Assembly: GCA_041398665.1 (NCBI GenBank)
Contig: JAWKUH010000023.1
Location: forward strand, 1-64,000
Source of the DNA: Rohdeia sp041398665
Lineage (GTDB): Bacteria; Planctomycetota; UBA1135; GCA-002686595
Reading direction: 5' to 3'
Length of the DNA: 64,000 bases
Shown: positions 8,436-16,356 of the stretch, in pieces
Layout of the letters: each line of letters starts with the position of its first letter
How positions within the stretch are numbered: the stretch's first letter is position 1
Notes under the pieces: generated by a model
Databases searched by the model: none
Seen by the model: only the letters and a program-made list of their open reading frames with translations
Told to the model about the DNA's origin: nothing
Made by a program: the position numbers and the translations under genes

Positions 8436-11348
8436 ATGAATCCCCGTCTGCTCCTGGCCGGGCTGGCCGTGTTGCTGGCCGGCGCCCTCGCGTTCCTGTT
8501 CTTCTCCGACGGTCCCTCCGGCGACGTCGCCGCCGGTCGTGACGGCGGCGCCGCGACCGAGCTCGCCGGAGGCGCCGGCGTCACGGACGTCGACCTCGCC
8601 GCCGCGAAGGAGGCGGCGACCGGCCCCGACGGCGAGGAGGTGAAGGCCTCGAAGCGCCGCGAGGTGCGGAGCGAGGCCGAGGAGCGCGCCGCGGCCGTCG
8701 ACGTGAAGCTCGGCCCGGTGATGAAGGGCCGCGTGGTCGACGACCGCGGGCGCGGCGTCCCCGAGGCGACCGTCGAGCTGCGCCTCAACCTCGAGAGCGA
8801 GGGGCTGCTCGGGCTGATGGTCGAGGAGACGCTCGCCAAGCAGAAGACGACCACGAACGGGCTCGGCTACTACGAACTCGTCGGACTCCCGAACAAGCGC
8901 GTCGACTTCACGGTCCTCGCGCACGGCTTCGAGCGCCTCCAGAAGTCCGTCGTGCTCCCCGACGACTTCACCGACCCGATCGCCGACCTCGAGGTCGCGC
9001 CCGGCGTCGTCCTGCACGGGACGGTGGTCGACCTCGTGGGTCGCGCGATCGAAGGGGCCGAGCTCTTCCTCGTCGACCCCGATCGGCCCGACTTCGGCTT
9101 CCGCGCACTCACGCACCCGCAGCCCGACGCGGTGTCCGACGTCGAGGGTCGCTTCGAGCTCGCGCAGGTCGACGTCGGTCGCTGGGCGATCGAGGTGCGC
9201 GCGTTCGAGCGACCGACGCGCACCTTCCGCGGCGAGGCGCAGACGCCCGGTCGCATCTCGCAGGGTCTGTGGCTCGAGGTGCCGGACGGCGGGACGATCA
9301 AGGGGATCGTGAAGGGGCTCGACCCCGCGCGCTACGGCGAGTTCCGCGTCGAGGCGCTGCCGACGGAGGGCATGCCGTACTTCGGCGGTCGGGCGCTCGA
9401 CCGTCCGCGCGCCGAGCTCGACGGCGACGGCGCATTCGAGTTGCGCGGACTCGATCGCGAGGTCGAGTACAAGGTCAAGCTCGCACCGGTGTCGAACGGG
9501 CTCGTCTCGTTCGCCGGCGTCACGGGCACGCGGTCGCAGGAGGTGACGGTGCGTCCGCTCGACGTCTCCATCGAGCTCGACTACGTGCCCGGCGCGACGA
9601 TCCGGTTCCGCGCGGTCGACGCGACGGACCGGAAGCCCGTCGAGCTCTACACCGCCCGCTTCGGGCAGATGGCGAACGCGCGCACGCTGACGAACGCCGC
9701 CGGCGAACCGCTGACCGACCACCGCGACGGCGTCGGCGCCTTCACGGACGTGTACCTCGGCGACGCGGCCATGTGGGACAACGACACCTGGCGCCTCGAG
9801 ATCGCGGCGCCGGGCTACGAGCCGTTCACGCTCGAGAACGTCGAGTTCCAGGACGGCGTCCTGCGCGACCTCGGCGACCTCATGCTCCAACCTTCGGGCC
9901 GCATCACGGTCGTCGTGATGGACGCCGTCGACGGCGACCCGATCAACTCCGCGATCGTGCGACTCACGCGCCTCAACGAGAGGAACGGCGAGGAGTCCGC
10001 GATGTGGCGCAACCTGGGCCTGCTCACGTCTCCGGTCAAGAAGACCAAGACGGGCAGCGACGGTCGCGCGACGCTCGACAGCTTCGGCAGCGAGCCCGCC
10101 GAACTCGTCGTCAGCCGCTCGCGCTACGCCGACTTCGTCGAGCGCGTCGTGCTCGGCGCCGACGACCGCGTGATCGAGGTCCTGCTCCAGCTCGAGGCCA
10201 CGGTCGAGGTCCTCGCGCAGGACGCGGAGGGGCACGAGCTCGGCGAGGTCGAGATCGAGCACACGGCGCCCGGCGACGACGAGGTGACGCACACGCAGCG
10301 GGCGTCGACGCGGGGTCGCGTGCGCTTCCGCGGACTCGAACCGGGCGAGCACCGCTTCCGCATCCGGCCGCGCGGCGACGCGCCGGAGTCGAAGTGGGAG
10401 AAGATCACCGTCGGTCCGGGCACCGACGCGACGCTCGTGCTGATCGGTCCGTCGCGCGGCGAGATCACGGGTCGGGTCCTCGAGGGCGGGCGACCGCTCG
10501 CCGGGGCTTCGATCGGCGTGACGCGCGCGGACGGCTCGAGCCAGACGCGCTGGCAGCGCAACGGTCGCCGCGGCGGTCGCATGGTCACCGGTCGCAACGC
10601 CGAGACCGACAAGGACGGCCGCTACGTCGTCGACGACCTCGAGTACGGCACCTACGTCGTCACCGTCTCGCACCCCGATCGCGCCATGAGCGACCGCGCC
10701 GAGGTGGTGCTCGACCGCGCGTCGGCGACCTGCGACGTCAACCTCTCGACCTGTGCGGTCGAGGGCGTCGTGCACGACGAGGAGGGCCGTCCGCTCGCCG
10801 GTGTCGAGGTGCGCGCGCAGCGCGAGGACGGCGGCGAGGAACGCATCCGCTTCGGCGGTTTCGGCGACTGGAACGACTCGTCGGTGGTCGAACTCGGTTC
10901 GGTGCTCGCCGAGCCGTCGGGTCGTACGAACGCCAACGGCGAGTTCCGCCTGCGCGGGCTCGAGGCCGGCGTCCCGATCGTGCTCGTCGCGAGCCACCCG
11001 CACGCGATCGACACGTCGACGGACGCCTTCGTGCTCGCACCCGACCAGGTGCGGTCCGGCGTCGAGATCGAGATGACGCCCGCGGGCTCGATCTCGGTCA
11101 AGGTGGTGACCGACGGCCGCGTCGGCTGGTACGAGATCACGGCGACGCGCGACGACGGCAAGGGCAACACCGACTCGTCCAGCACCTGGACGATGGCCGG
11201 CAACACGGCGAAACTCGACTCGCTCCGGCCGGGTGAGTGGACCCTCGAGGTCCACTCGCGTCAGGACGACGAACGCGTGCTCGTCGGCTCGCGCACCGTC
11301 GTCGTGCACTCCGGCGAGGAGAGCGAGCAGGTGTTCGACGCGCCCTGA
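8436..11348 (+). CDS. Large membrane-anchored carboxypeptidase-regulatory-like repeat protein
   Basis: A 970-residue protein with a short cytoplasmic stub, one span (LLLAGLAVLLAGALAFLFF), an acidic linker and about seven or eight extracytoplasmic regulatory-like beta-sandwich repeats. Examples are GRVVDDRGRGVPEATVELR, TTNGLGYYELVGLPNKRV, ITGRVLEGGRPLAGASIGV, TDKDGRYVVDDLEYGTYVV and VVHDEEGRPLAGVEVRAQR. No peptidase domain accompanies them. The frame is open upstream of 8436, but the ATG at 8436 leads straight into the membrane anchor and the upstream stretch reads as non-coding. Together with the genes at 2634 and 4385 it forms a family of surface proteins of unknown role, perhaps structural or ligand-binding. 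Confidence 0.82.
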   Translation: MNPRLLLAGLAVLLAGALAFLFFSDGPSGDVAAGRDGGAATELAGGAGVTDVDLAAAKEAATGPDGEEVKASKRREVRSEAEERAAAVDVKLGPVMKGRVVDDRGRGVPEATVELRLNLESEGLLGLMVEETLAKQKTTTNGLGYYELVGLPNKRVDFTVLAHGFERLQKSVVLPDDFTDPIADLEVAPGVVLHGTVVDLVGRAIEGAELFLVDPDRPDFGFRALTHPQPDAVSDVEGRFELAQVDVGRWAIEVRAFERPTRTFRGEAQTPGRISQGLWLEVPDGGTIKGIVKGLDPARYGEFRVEALPTEGMPYFGGRALDRPRAELDGDGAFELRGLDREVEYKVKLAPVSNGLVSFAGVTGTRSQEVTVRPLDVSIELDYVPGATIRFRAVDATDRKPVELYTARFGQMANARTLTNAAGEPLTDHRDGVGAFTDVYLGDAAMWDNDTWRLEIAAPGYEPFTLENVEFQDGVLRDLGDLMLQPSGRITVVVMDAVDGDPINSAIVRLTRLNERNGEESAMWRNLGLLTSPVKKTKTGSDGRATLDSFGSEPAELVVSRSRYADFVERVVLGADDRVIEVLLQLEATVEVLAQDAEGHELGEVEIEHTAPGDDEVTHTQRASTRGRVRFRGLEPGEHRFRIRPRGDAPESKWEKITVGPGTDATLVLIGPSRGEITGRVLEGGRPLAGASIGVTRADGSSQTRWQRNGRRGGRMVTGRNAETDKDGRYVVDDLEYGTYVVTVSHPDRAMSDRAEVVLDRASATCDVNLSTCAVEGVVHDEEGRPLAGVEVRAQREDGGEERIRFGGFGDWNDSSVVELGSVLAEPSGRTNANGEFRLRGLEAGVPIVLVASHPHAIDTSTDAFVLAPDQVRSGVEIEMTPAGSISVKVVTDGRVGWYEITATRDDGKGNTDSSSTWTMAGNTAKLDSLRPGEWTLEVHSRQDDERVLVGSRTVVVHSGEESEQVFDAP

Positions 11349-11363
11349 GGCGGTGGAACCGGA

Positions 11364-11648
11364 TCAACGCGCGATCGACGCGAGCTCCGGCGCCGCGATG
11401 CGCGAACGCTTCTCGCCGAAGTGTGCGCACGCCGCAGCCGAGTCGAGGCGCTGGTGCGCGCGGAGGACGCACAGCCGGAACACGTCGCCGACCTTGACGA
11501 CGAGCGCCTTGCCCCCGATCGAGAGGTCCTCGCCGCGCGCGGCGGCGGCGTCGACGCTGCGCCCGGCCGGCGCGTGCTCGACCGTGCGGTAGGGGACCCG
11601 TGCCCCGTCGAGGAACGCCATCAATCGCCGGTGGACCGGTTCGGCCAT
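11364..11648 (-). CDS. Short YbaK/ProX-like aminoacyl-tRNA deacylase domain protein, probably truncated
   Basis: The 94 residues match the N-terminal two thirds of a YbaK/EbsC-type editing domain: LDGARVPYRTVEHAPAGRSV, then GGKALVVKVGDVFRLCVLRA with the family lysine, then a LDSAAACAHFGEKRSRIAAPEL segment. Complete family members have about 150-160 residues and end in a glycine-rich strand that closes the pocket; that part is missing here. The stop lies 15 bp before the convergent stop at 11348, leaving no room for it. It may be a decayed or minimal trans-editing protein. The upstream CAGAAT sits 6 nt before the ATG. Confidence 0.6.
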   Translation of the reverse strand: MAEPVHRRLMAFLDGARVPYRTVEHAPAGRSVDAAAARGEDLSIGGKALVVKVGDVFRLCVLRAHQRLDSAAACAHFGEKRSRIAAPELASIAR

Positions 11649-11706
11649 GACGCGATTCTGCCACCATGGGGCTCGCGCGCCAGGGTCCTCGGGGTCGCGC
11701 GATCCG

Positions 11707-13251
11707 ATGCACGACGTCGTACCGCTGCCCACCGCGCAGGGCGACCCCGCGGAGTTCCGCTGGTCGGCCACGGTGCTCCTCACGTCGGAGCGCGGTTGGT
11801 ACCTCGTCCGCCGCAACCCGAAGCTCTCGTTCTTCCCCGACTACTGGGCGCTGCCGGGCGGTCAGGTCGACGAGGACGTCGACGGCAAGGGCCCGCCGGA
11901 CGAGGGGTGGGAGGCGACGCTGCGAGCGTGCGCGCTGCGCGAGCTGCTCGAGGAGGTCGGCGTGCTGCCCGCGGGCGTCGAGGCGGCGCTGCGATCTCGG
12001 GGCGAGGACCGCGAGCGTCTTCGCGCCGACCTCCTCGCCGGCGGCGAGCGCGAGCGCGACGCCGGGCGGCGACTGCGCGCCGTGCTCGACGACGAGGCGC
12101 TCCACCGCGCGCGCGTCATCACCTGGGCGACGACGCCGCGCTTCGCGCTGCGCCGCTACCGCACGCTGTACCTCGAACTCCCGCTGCCCGAGGGCGAGTC
12201 GCCGAGCGTCGTGCACGGCGAGCTCGTCGACGGCGGTTGGTTCGAGCCGGTCGAGCTGCTCGAGCGCTGGCGGCGCGGCGGCGTGCGCCTCGTGCCGCCG
12301 CTCGTCGCGCTGCTCGAGGAGGACGAGCGCGCGGGCGGCGACTTCGACGCGGTGCGACGCGCGGCGCACGCGGTCAGTCGGCGCGTCGACGACGGCGGAC
12401 TGCACGTCGTCCAGCCCGCGCCCGGCGTCGCGATGGCTCCGCTGCGCACGCGCACGATCCCGCCCGCGACGACGACGAACTGCTACGCCGTCGGCAACGA
12501 GCGTGTCTACGTCGTCGACCCGGGCTGCGTCGACGCGGAGGAGACGGAGCGCCTCCTCGAGTGGCTCGACCACCACCGCGCGGGCCGTGTCGCGGGCGTG
12601 TTCGTGACGCACCACCACCCCGACCACACAGGCGCGGTCGCCGCCGTCGCGGAGCACTTCGACGTCCCCGTGTTCGCGCACGCCGCGACGCTCGAACGAC
12701 TGCCGTCGCCGCCGCGCGATGCGCGCGCGCTCGCCCAGGGCGACGCGCTCGAGCTCGGCACCGCACCGGACGGCAGCGGCCCGTGGCGCGCCGACGTCCA
12801 CGAGACGCCGGGCCACTCCGTCGGGCACCTGTGCCTCGTCGAGAGCCACGCGCGCTGCCTCGTCGCGGGCGACCTCGTCTCGACGCTGTCGACGATCGTG
12901 ATCGACCCGCCGGAGGGGCACCTCGCGACGTACCTCGCGAGCCTCGAGCGCATGGCCGCGCTCGACCTCGGCCCACTGCTGCCCGCGCACGGCACCGCGG
13001 CGGCGGACGCGCGGACGGTGCTCGCCGCGTACCTCCGGCACCGCGCGGCGCGGGAGGGCAAGCTCGTCCGCGCGCTCGAGCAGCGCGGTCCGAGCACGGA
13101 GTCGGAGCTCGTCGACATCGTGTACGACGACGCGCCGGCCGGACTCCGAGGGCTCGCGGGGCGCTCGCTCCTCGCGGGGTTGATCAAGCTCGAGGAAGAA
13201 GGGCGCGCGGCGCGGGACGACGCGCGCTGGCGACTCGTCGACCGTTCGTGA
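11707..13251 (+). CDS. Nudix hydrolase fused to LACTB2-like metallo-beta-lactamase-fold hydrolase
   Basis: A 514-residue two-domain protein. The N-terminal Nudix domain (about 15-220) has ALPGGQVDED and the core RELLEEVGV. An insertion between the glycine and the REXXEE helix resembles the NUDT19-like subgroup. The C-terminal half (about 240-440) is a metallo-beta-lactamase fold with the metal motif THHHPDHTG, HETPGHSVGHLCL, the metal-bridging Asp in VAGDLVST, and LLPAHG. A winged-helix-like tail follows, as in LACTB2. The likely chemistry is hydrolysis of a nucleoside-diphosphate-linked or CoA substrate, then of an ester, thioester or phosphodiester; the substrate is not identifiable. ATG 11707 is preferred to ATG 11647, which overlaps the divergent gene start. 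Confidence 0.85.
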   Translation: MHDVVPLPTAQGDPAEFRWSATVLLTSERGWYLVRRNPKLSFFPDYWALPGGQVDEDVDGKGPPDEGWEATLRACALRELLEEVGVLPAGVEAALRSRGEDRERLRADLLAGGERERDAGRRLRAVLDDEALHRARVITWATTPRFALRRYRTLYLELPLPEGESPSVVHGELVDGGWFEPVELLERWRRGGVRLVPPLVALLEEDERAGGDFDAVRRAAHAVSRRVDDGGLHVVQPAPGVAMAPLRTRTIPPATTTNCYAVGNERVYVVDPGCVDAEETERLLEWLDHHRAGRVAGVFVTHHHPDHTGAVAAVAEHFDVPVFAHAATLERLPSPPRDARALAQGDALELGTAPDGSGPWRADVHETPGHSVGHLCLVESHARCLVAGDLVSTLSTIVIDPPEGHLATYLASLERMAALDLGPLLPAHGTAAADARTVLAAYLRHRAAREGKLVRALEQRGPSTESELVDIVYDDAPAGLRGLAGRSLLAGLIKLEEEGRAARDDARWRLVDRS

Positions 13252-13267
13252 AACGCCGCCCCGTCCC

Positions 13268-13273
13268 TACGCT
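13268..13273 (+). promoter_or_regulatory. -10-like TACGCT, likely leaderless promoter
   Basis: TACGCT ends 9 nt before the ATG at 13283 in a gap of only 31 bp, with no Shine-Dalgarno sequence. Transcription would begin almost at the start codon. Confidence 0.4.
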
Positions 13274-13282
13274 ATCCCCGCC

Positions 13283-14296
13283 ATGTCCGACGCACCCCAC
13301 GAGGATCGCGGCGTCCGTCCGCTCGCCGTCGTCGCCGTCGTCCTCGCCGCGGCGTGGATCCTGATCGGTGCGGGCTACAAGCTCTTCGCCGGCACGCCGA
13401 ACGACCTCCCCAGCGTCCTCGTCGACGCCGTCAAGGACGTCGGCCCGAGCCGCGCCGCCGCGATCGGCACGCTGTACCGCGTCGCGATCGGGATCGAGCT
13501 CGCGGTCGTCGCGTTCGCGCTCCTGCGTCCGCGCTTCGGTTGGGCGCTGCTCGTGCTGCAGTACCTCGCCTTCCTCGGCGTGCTCGGCGTCCTGATCGGT
13601 CAGGGCGTCGAGAGTTGCGGGTGCATGGGCTCGACCGTGTCGATCGCGCCCGGCGTCATGGCGATCGTCGACGGCACGCTGCTCCTGCTCGTGCTCGTCG
13701 CGCGCCCCTGGCGCGGCGGGACGTGGAGCGCGCCGATCGCGGTCCCGGTGCTGGTCGCGGCGGTGGCCCTCGCCTTGCCGTGGGTCTACGACCGGCAGGC
13801 GACGACGGTCCCGGGAGGCGGCGGTCCCGCCGCGCGCAACTACGTCGTGCTCGAGCCCGAGACCTGGGCGGGACGCGCGGTGTACGACTGCGACTTCGTG
13901 AACCACCTCGACACGTCCTGGGACCTGTTGATGCCCGGGACGTGGGTCTTCTACCGCGAGAGTTGTCCGCACTGCGCGGACCACCTCGCCGCCATGCGGG
14001 CCAGCGACCTCCAGTCCGAGCCGATCGTCCTGATCCGCGTCCCCGAACCCGGTCTCGACCCGCGCTCGGTCGTGACGAACCTGAAGCCGACGGGCGACCA
14101 CGTCACCGAGATCGATCTGCGGGACGGCATCGAGTACGTCCTCGAGACGCCGCTCGACCTGCGCGTCGAGTTCCCCGACTACTTCGTCTCGCGCGTGCGC
14201 GAAGCCGACGAGATCGAGGCGGGAACCGACGGCCAGGCCTTCCCGCAACCCGACCCGGAACTCCTGCGCCGCCACTCCTCCGCGGGCGGCGAGTGA
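13283..14296 (+). CDS. MauE/DoxX-like membrane protein fused to a thioredoxin-fold domain
   Basis: A 337-residue integral membrane protein. The first 160 residues form four hydrophobic helices with a Cys pair in ESCGCMGS, the signature of the MauE-type quinone or disulfide-redox membrane family. A fifth helix is followed by an extracytoplasmic thioredoxin-like domain with the active-site motif CPHC (about 227-230) in FYRESCPHCADHL. The arrangement suggests that electrons pass from a membrane redox carrier through the CGC pair to the CPHC thiols, working in periplasmic disulfide exchange. This is an inference from architecture. The gene is close to but probably transcribed separately from its upstream neighbour; the FAD oxidoreductase gene follows after 43 bp. 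Confidence 0.75.
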   Translation: MSDAPHEDRGVRPLAVVAVVLAAAWILIGAGYKLFAGTPNDLPSVLVDAVKDVGPSRAAAIGTLYRVAIGIELAVVAFALLRPRFGWALLVLQYLAFLGVLGVLIGQGVESCGCMGSTVSIAPGVMAIVDGTLLLLVLVARPWRGGTWSAPIAVPVLVAAVALALPWVYDRQATTVPGGGGPAARNYVVLEPETWAGRAVYDCDFVNHLDTSWDLLMPGTWVFYRESCPHCADHLAAMRASDLQSEPIVLIRVPEPGLDPRSVVTNLKPTGDHVTEIDLRDGIEYVLETPLDLRVEFPDYFVSRVREADEIEAGTDGQAFPQPDPELLRRHSSAGGE

Positions 14297-14339
14297 ATCC
14301 GCGGGTCCGCGCGACAGCGACGCGGCGGACCCGACAACC

Positions 14340-16001
14340 GTGCCGACCGACGTCCAGATCGCCCTCGCGCCGGGTCCGCACGAGGACCCCGTGCGCGACG
14401 AACTCGCGGTGAAGCGCGCCGTCGCGAAGAAGCTGCGCGTGCCGGTCGAGCGCGTCGCGCGCGTCGAGCCGCGCAAGCTCAGCTTCGACGCGCGCCCGCG
14501 CGAGCGCCGCTGGCACCTCGCCGCGCGCGTGTGGCTCGCGGGCGAGCCCGTCGACGCGCCCGCCGCGCCGCGCCCGCCACATCTCGCCGCGCCGGCCGAC
14601 GACGCGCCGCGCGTCGTCGTCGTCGGAGCGGGGCCCGCCGGCATGTTCTGCGCGCTCGATCTCGCGTCGGCGGGTCTGCGCGTCGTGCTGCTCGACCGCG
14701 GCGGCGACGTGCAGCAGCGGCGCCGGCCGCTCGCGCGCCTCAACCGCGGGGACGGCGTCGACGAGGAGAGCAACTACTGCTTCGGCGAGGGCGGCGCGGG
14801 CACGTACTCCGACGGCAAGCTCTACACGCGCAGCGGCGACAAGCGCGAGGTGCGCGCGGTGCTCGAACTGCTCGTCGCGCACGGAGCGCGCGCCGACATC
14901 CTCTACCAGTGGCGGCCGCACATCGGCTCGAACAAGCTGCCCGAGGTCGTGAAGGCGCTGCGCGAGACGTTGGTCGCGGGCGGCGTCCTGGTGCGCTACC
15001 TGACGCGCGCCGTCGGGATCGAGCGCGACGCGTCGGGCGTCGTCGCGGTGCGCGTCGTCTCGAACGATCCCGAGCGGCCCGGCGAGGAGCGGATCGCGTG
15101 CGACGCCGTCGTGCTCGCGACGGGCCACAGCGCGCAGGACGCCGTCGAGATGGCGCGGCGCGCCGGCGCGGTGCTCGAGCCCAAGGGCTTCGCGATGGGC
15201 GTGCGCGGCGAACACCCGCAGGACTGGCTCGATCGACGTCAGTACGGCGGGTTGCGCGAGACCTGCGAACTGCCCGCCGCGTTCTACGAGGTCGTCGAAC
15301 AGGTCGACGAGCACGGCGTCTACAGCTTCTGCATGTGTCCGGGCGGCTTCGTCGTGCCGGCGACGACGGCGGCGAACCGCGTCGTCGTGAACGGCATGAG
15401 CCTCTCGAGGCGCGACTCGCCCTTCGCGAACTCCGGCCTCGTCGTCGCGATCGAGCCCGAGGACTGGTGCGGCGAGCGGGGCGAGCGCTTCGGCTGGCGC
15501 GAGACGCTGCCCGAGATCGGCGAACTCCCCGCGCGGCCCGAGGACGACCCGTGCTTCGGCCGCCGCGTGCAGGAGGCGCTGGAGCGCCGCGCGCAGGTCC
15601 TGGGCGGCGGTCGCCTCCGCGCGCCGGCGCAGCGCGTCGACCGGTTCGTCGAGCGGAGCGGGTCGAGCGACGTCCTCGCGACGTCGTACCGGCCGGGCGT
15701 CACCGCGGTGGACCTCCGAACGCTGCTGCCGCGCGGCATCGCGGAGCGACTCGCGCAGGGACTCCGCGGCTTCGACCGCGCGCTGCCGGGTTTCGTGTCG
15801 GAGCACGGCCAGCTCATCGGCGTCGAGTCGCGCACGTCGTCGCCGGTGCGCGTCGCGCGCGACGGGTCGACGCTCGCGAGCCCGGGGTGCGCCGGCCTCT
15901 TCCCCTGCGGCGAGGGCGCGGGCTTCGCCGGCGGCATCGTCTCCGCGGCGATCGACGGTCGGCGGGTCGCCGCCGCGGTCGTCGCGACGGTCGCGCGCTG
16001 A
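14340..16001 (+). CDS. NAD(P)/FAD-dependent oxidoreductase (uncharacterised FAD-dehydrogenase family)
   Basis: A 553-residue flavoprotein. A small N-terminal domain (1-90) precedes the FAD-binding Rossmann motif VVVVGAGPAGMFCALDLA (about 94-111). Further matches to the large uncharacterised FAD-dehydrogenase family (COG2509-like) are ESNYCFGEGGAGTYSDGKLY, YQWRPHIGSNKLPEVV, VVLATGHSAQDAVEM, SFCMCPGGFVVPA, and the C-terminal FAD loop GLFPCGEGAGFAGGIVSAA. Members are soluble and their substrates are unknown. The start is GTG at 14340, 43 nt after the redox membrane protein, so the two may share a transcript. A strong hairpin follows 40 nt after the stop. Confidence 0.85.
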   Translation: MPTDVQIALAPGPHEDPVRDELAVKRAVAKKLRVPVERVARVEPRKLSFDARPRERRWHLAARVWLAGEPVDAPAAPRPPHLAAPADDAPRVVVVGAGPAGMFCALDLASAGLRVVLLDRGGDVQQRRRPLARLNRGDGVDEESNYCFGEGGAGTYSDGKLYTRSGDKREVRAVLELLVAHGARADILYQWRPHIGSNKLPEVVKALRETLVAGGVLVRYLTRAVGIERDASGVVAVRVVSNDPERPGEERIACDAVVLATGHSAQDAVEMARRAGAVLEPKGFAMGVRGEHPQDWLDRRQYGGLRETCELPAAFYEVVEQVDEHGVYSFCMCPGGFVVPATTAANRVVVNGMSLSRRDSPFANSGLVVAIEPEDWCGERGERFGWRETLPEIGELPARPEDDPCFGRRVQEALERRAQVLGGGRLRAPAQRVDRFVERSGSSDVLATSYRPGVTAVDLRTLLPRGIAERLAQGLRGFDRALPGFVSEHGQLIGVESRTSSPVRVARDGSTLASPGCAGLFPCGEGAGFAGGIVSAAIDGRRVAAAVVATVAR

Positions 16002-16356
16002 CGTCGCTGCCGTCGTCGCGGCGAACCGCGCGCCCAAAAGGGAGGACCGGTCGCCGGAGACCGGTCCTCGGGGGGCGGTCGGAGTGTTCCGCCCCACAGC
16101 GGTTCGCGCGCGCGTCGCGCGGTGGCGCGAGGCGCCCCGGGACCCCCGATGGGAACCACGGGTCCGAGCCCGACCGCGCTCTTCCCGCTCCGCAGTTCCC
16201 CTGCGCGGAGGCGAGCGCTGCGACCGGGTCGCGGTGCCGTGAACGAGGGACGTGCGATCGGGTTCGACGGATCCCTCCCGTACGTGCACTTTTCGTCGAA
16301 CCCCCGTCGCCGACCGCTGGGCGAGGCTCTATTCCTGTCGCTCCCGCCCCGACGCC
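16002..16356. other. Intergenic region of 355 bp
   Basis: It contains the hairpin at 16042-16069 and otherwise GC-rich sequence with no convincing ORF. A TCTATT stretch near 16328-16333 could be a weak -10 for the gene starting at 16357. No RNA gene is recognised. Confidence 0.4.
16042..16069 (+). terminator. Perfect 11-bp stem hairpin, probable terminator
   Basis: GAGGACCGGTC and GACCGGTCCTC pair perfectly around a 6-nt loop, 40 nt after the FAD oxidoreductase stop. An AAAA run precedes the hairpin and there is no T-tract on the plus strand, so it could also serve leftward transcription. Confidence 0.6.

Noticed and set aside
6102..11309. Very long open frames on the strand opposite the asparaginase and repeat-protein region
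   Set aside because: High GC makes antisense frames open; they read as Arg/Ala/Asp-rich strings with no domain, and the forward frames carry clear family motifs.
16042..16069. Riboswitch or structured RNA
   Set aside because: A single simple hairpin directly after a stop codon is better explained as a terminator.
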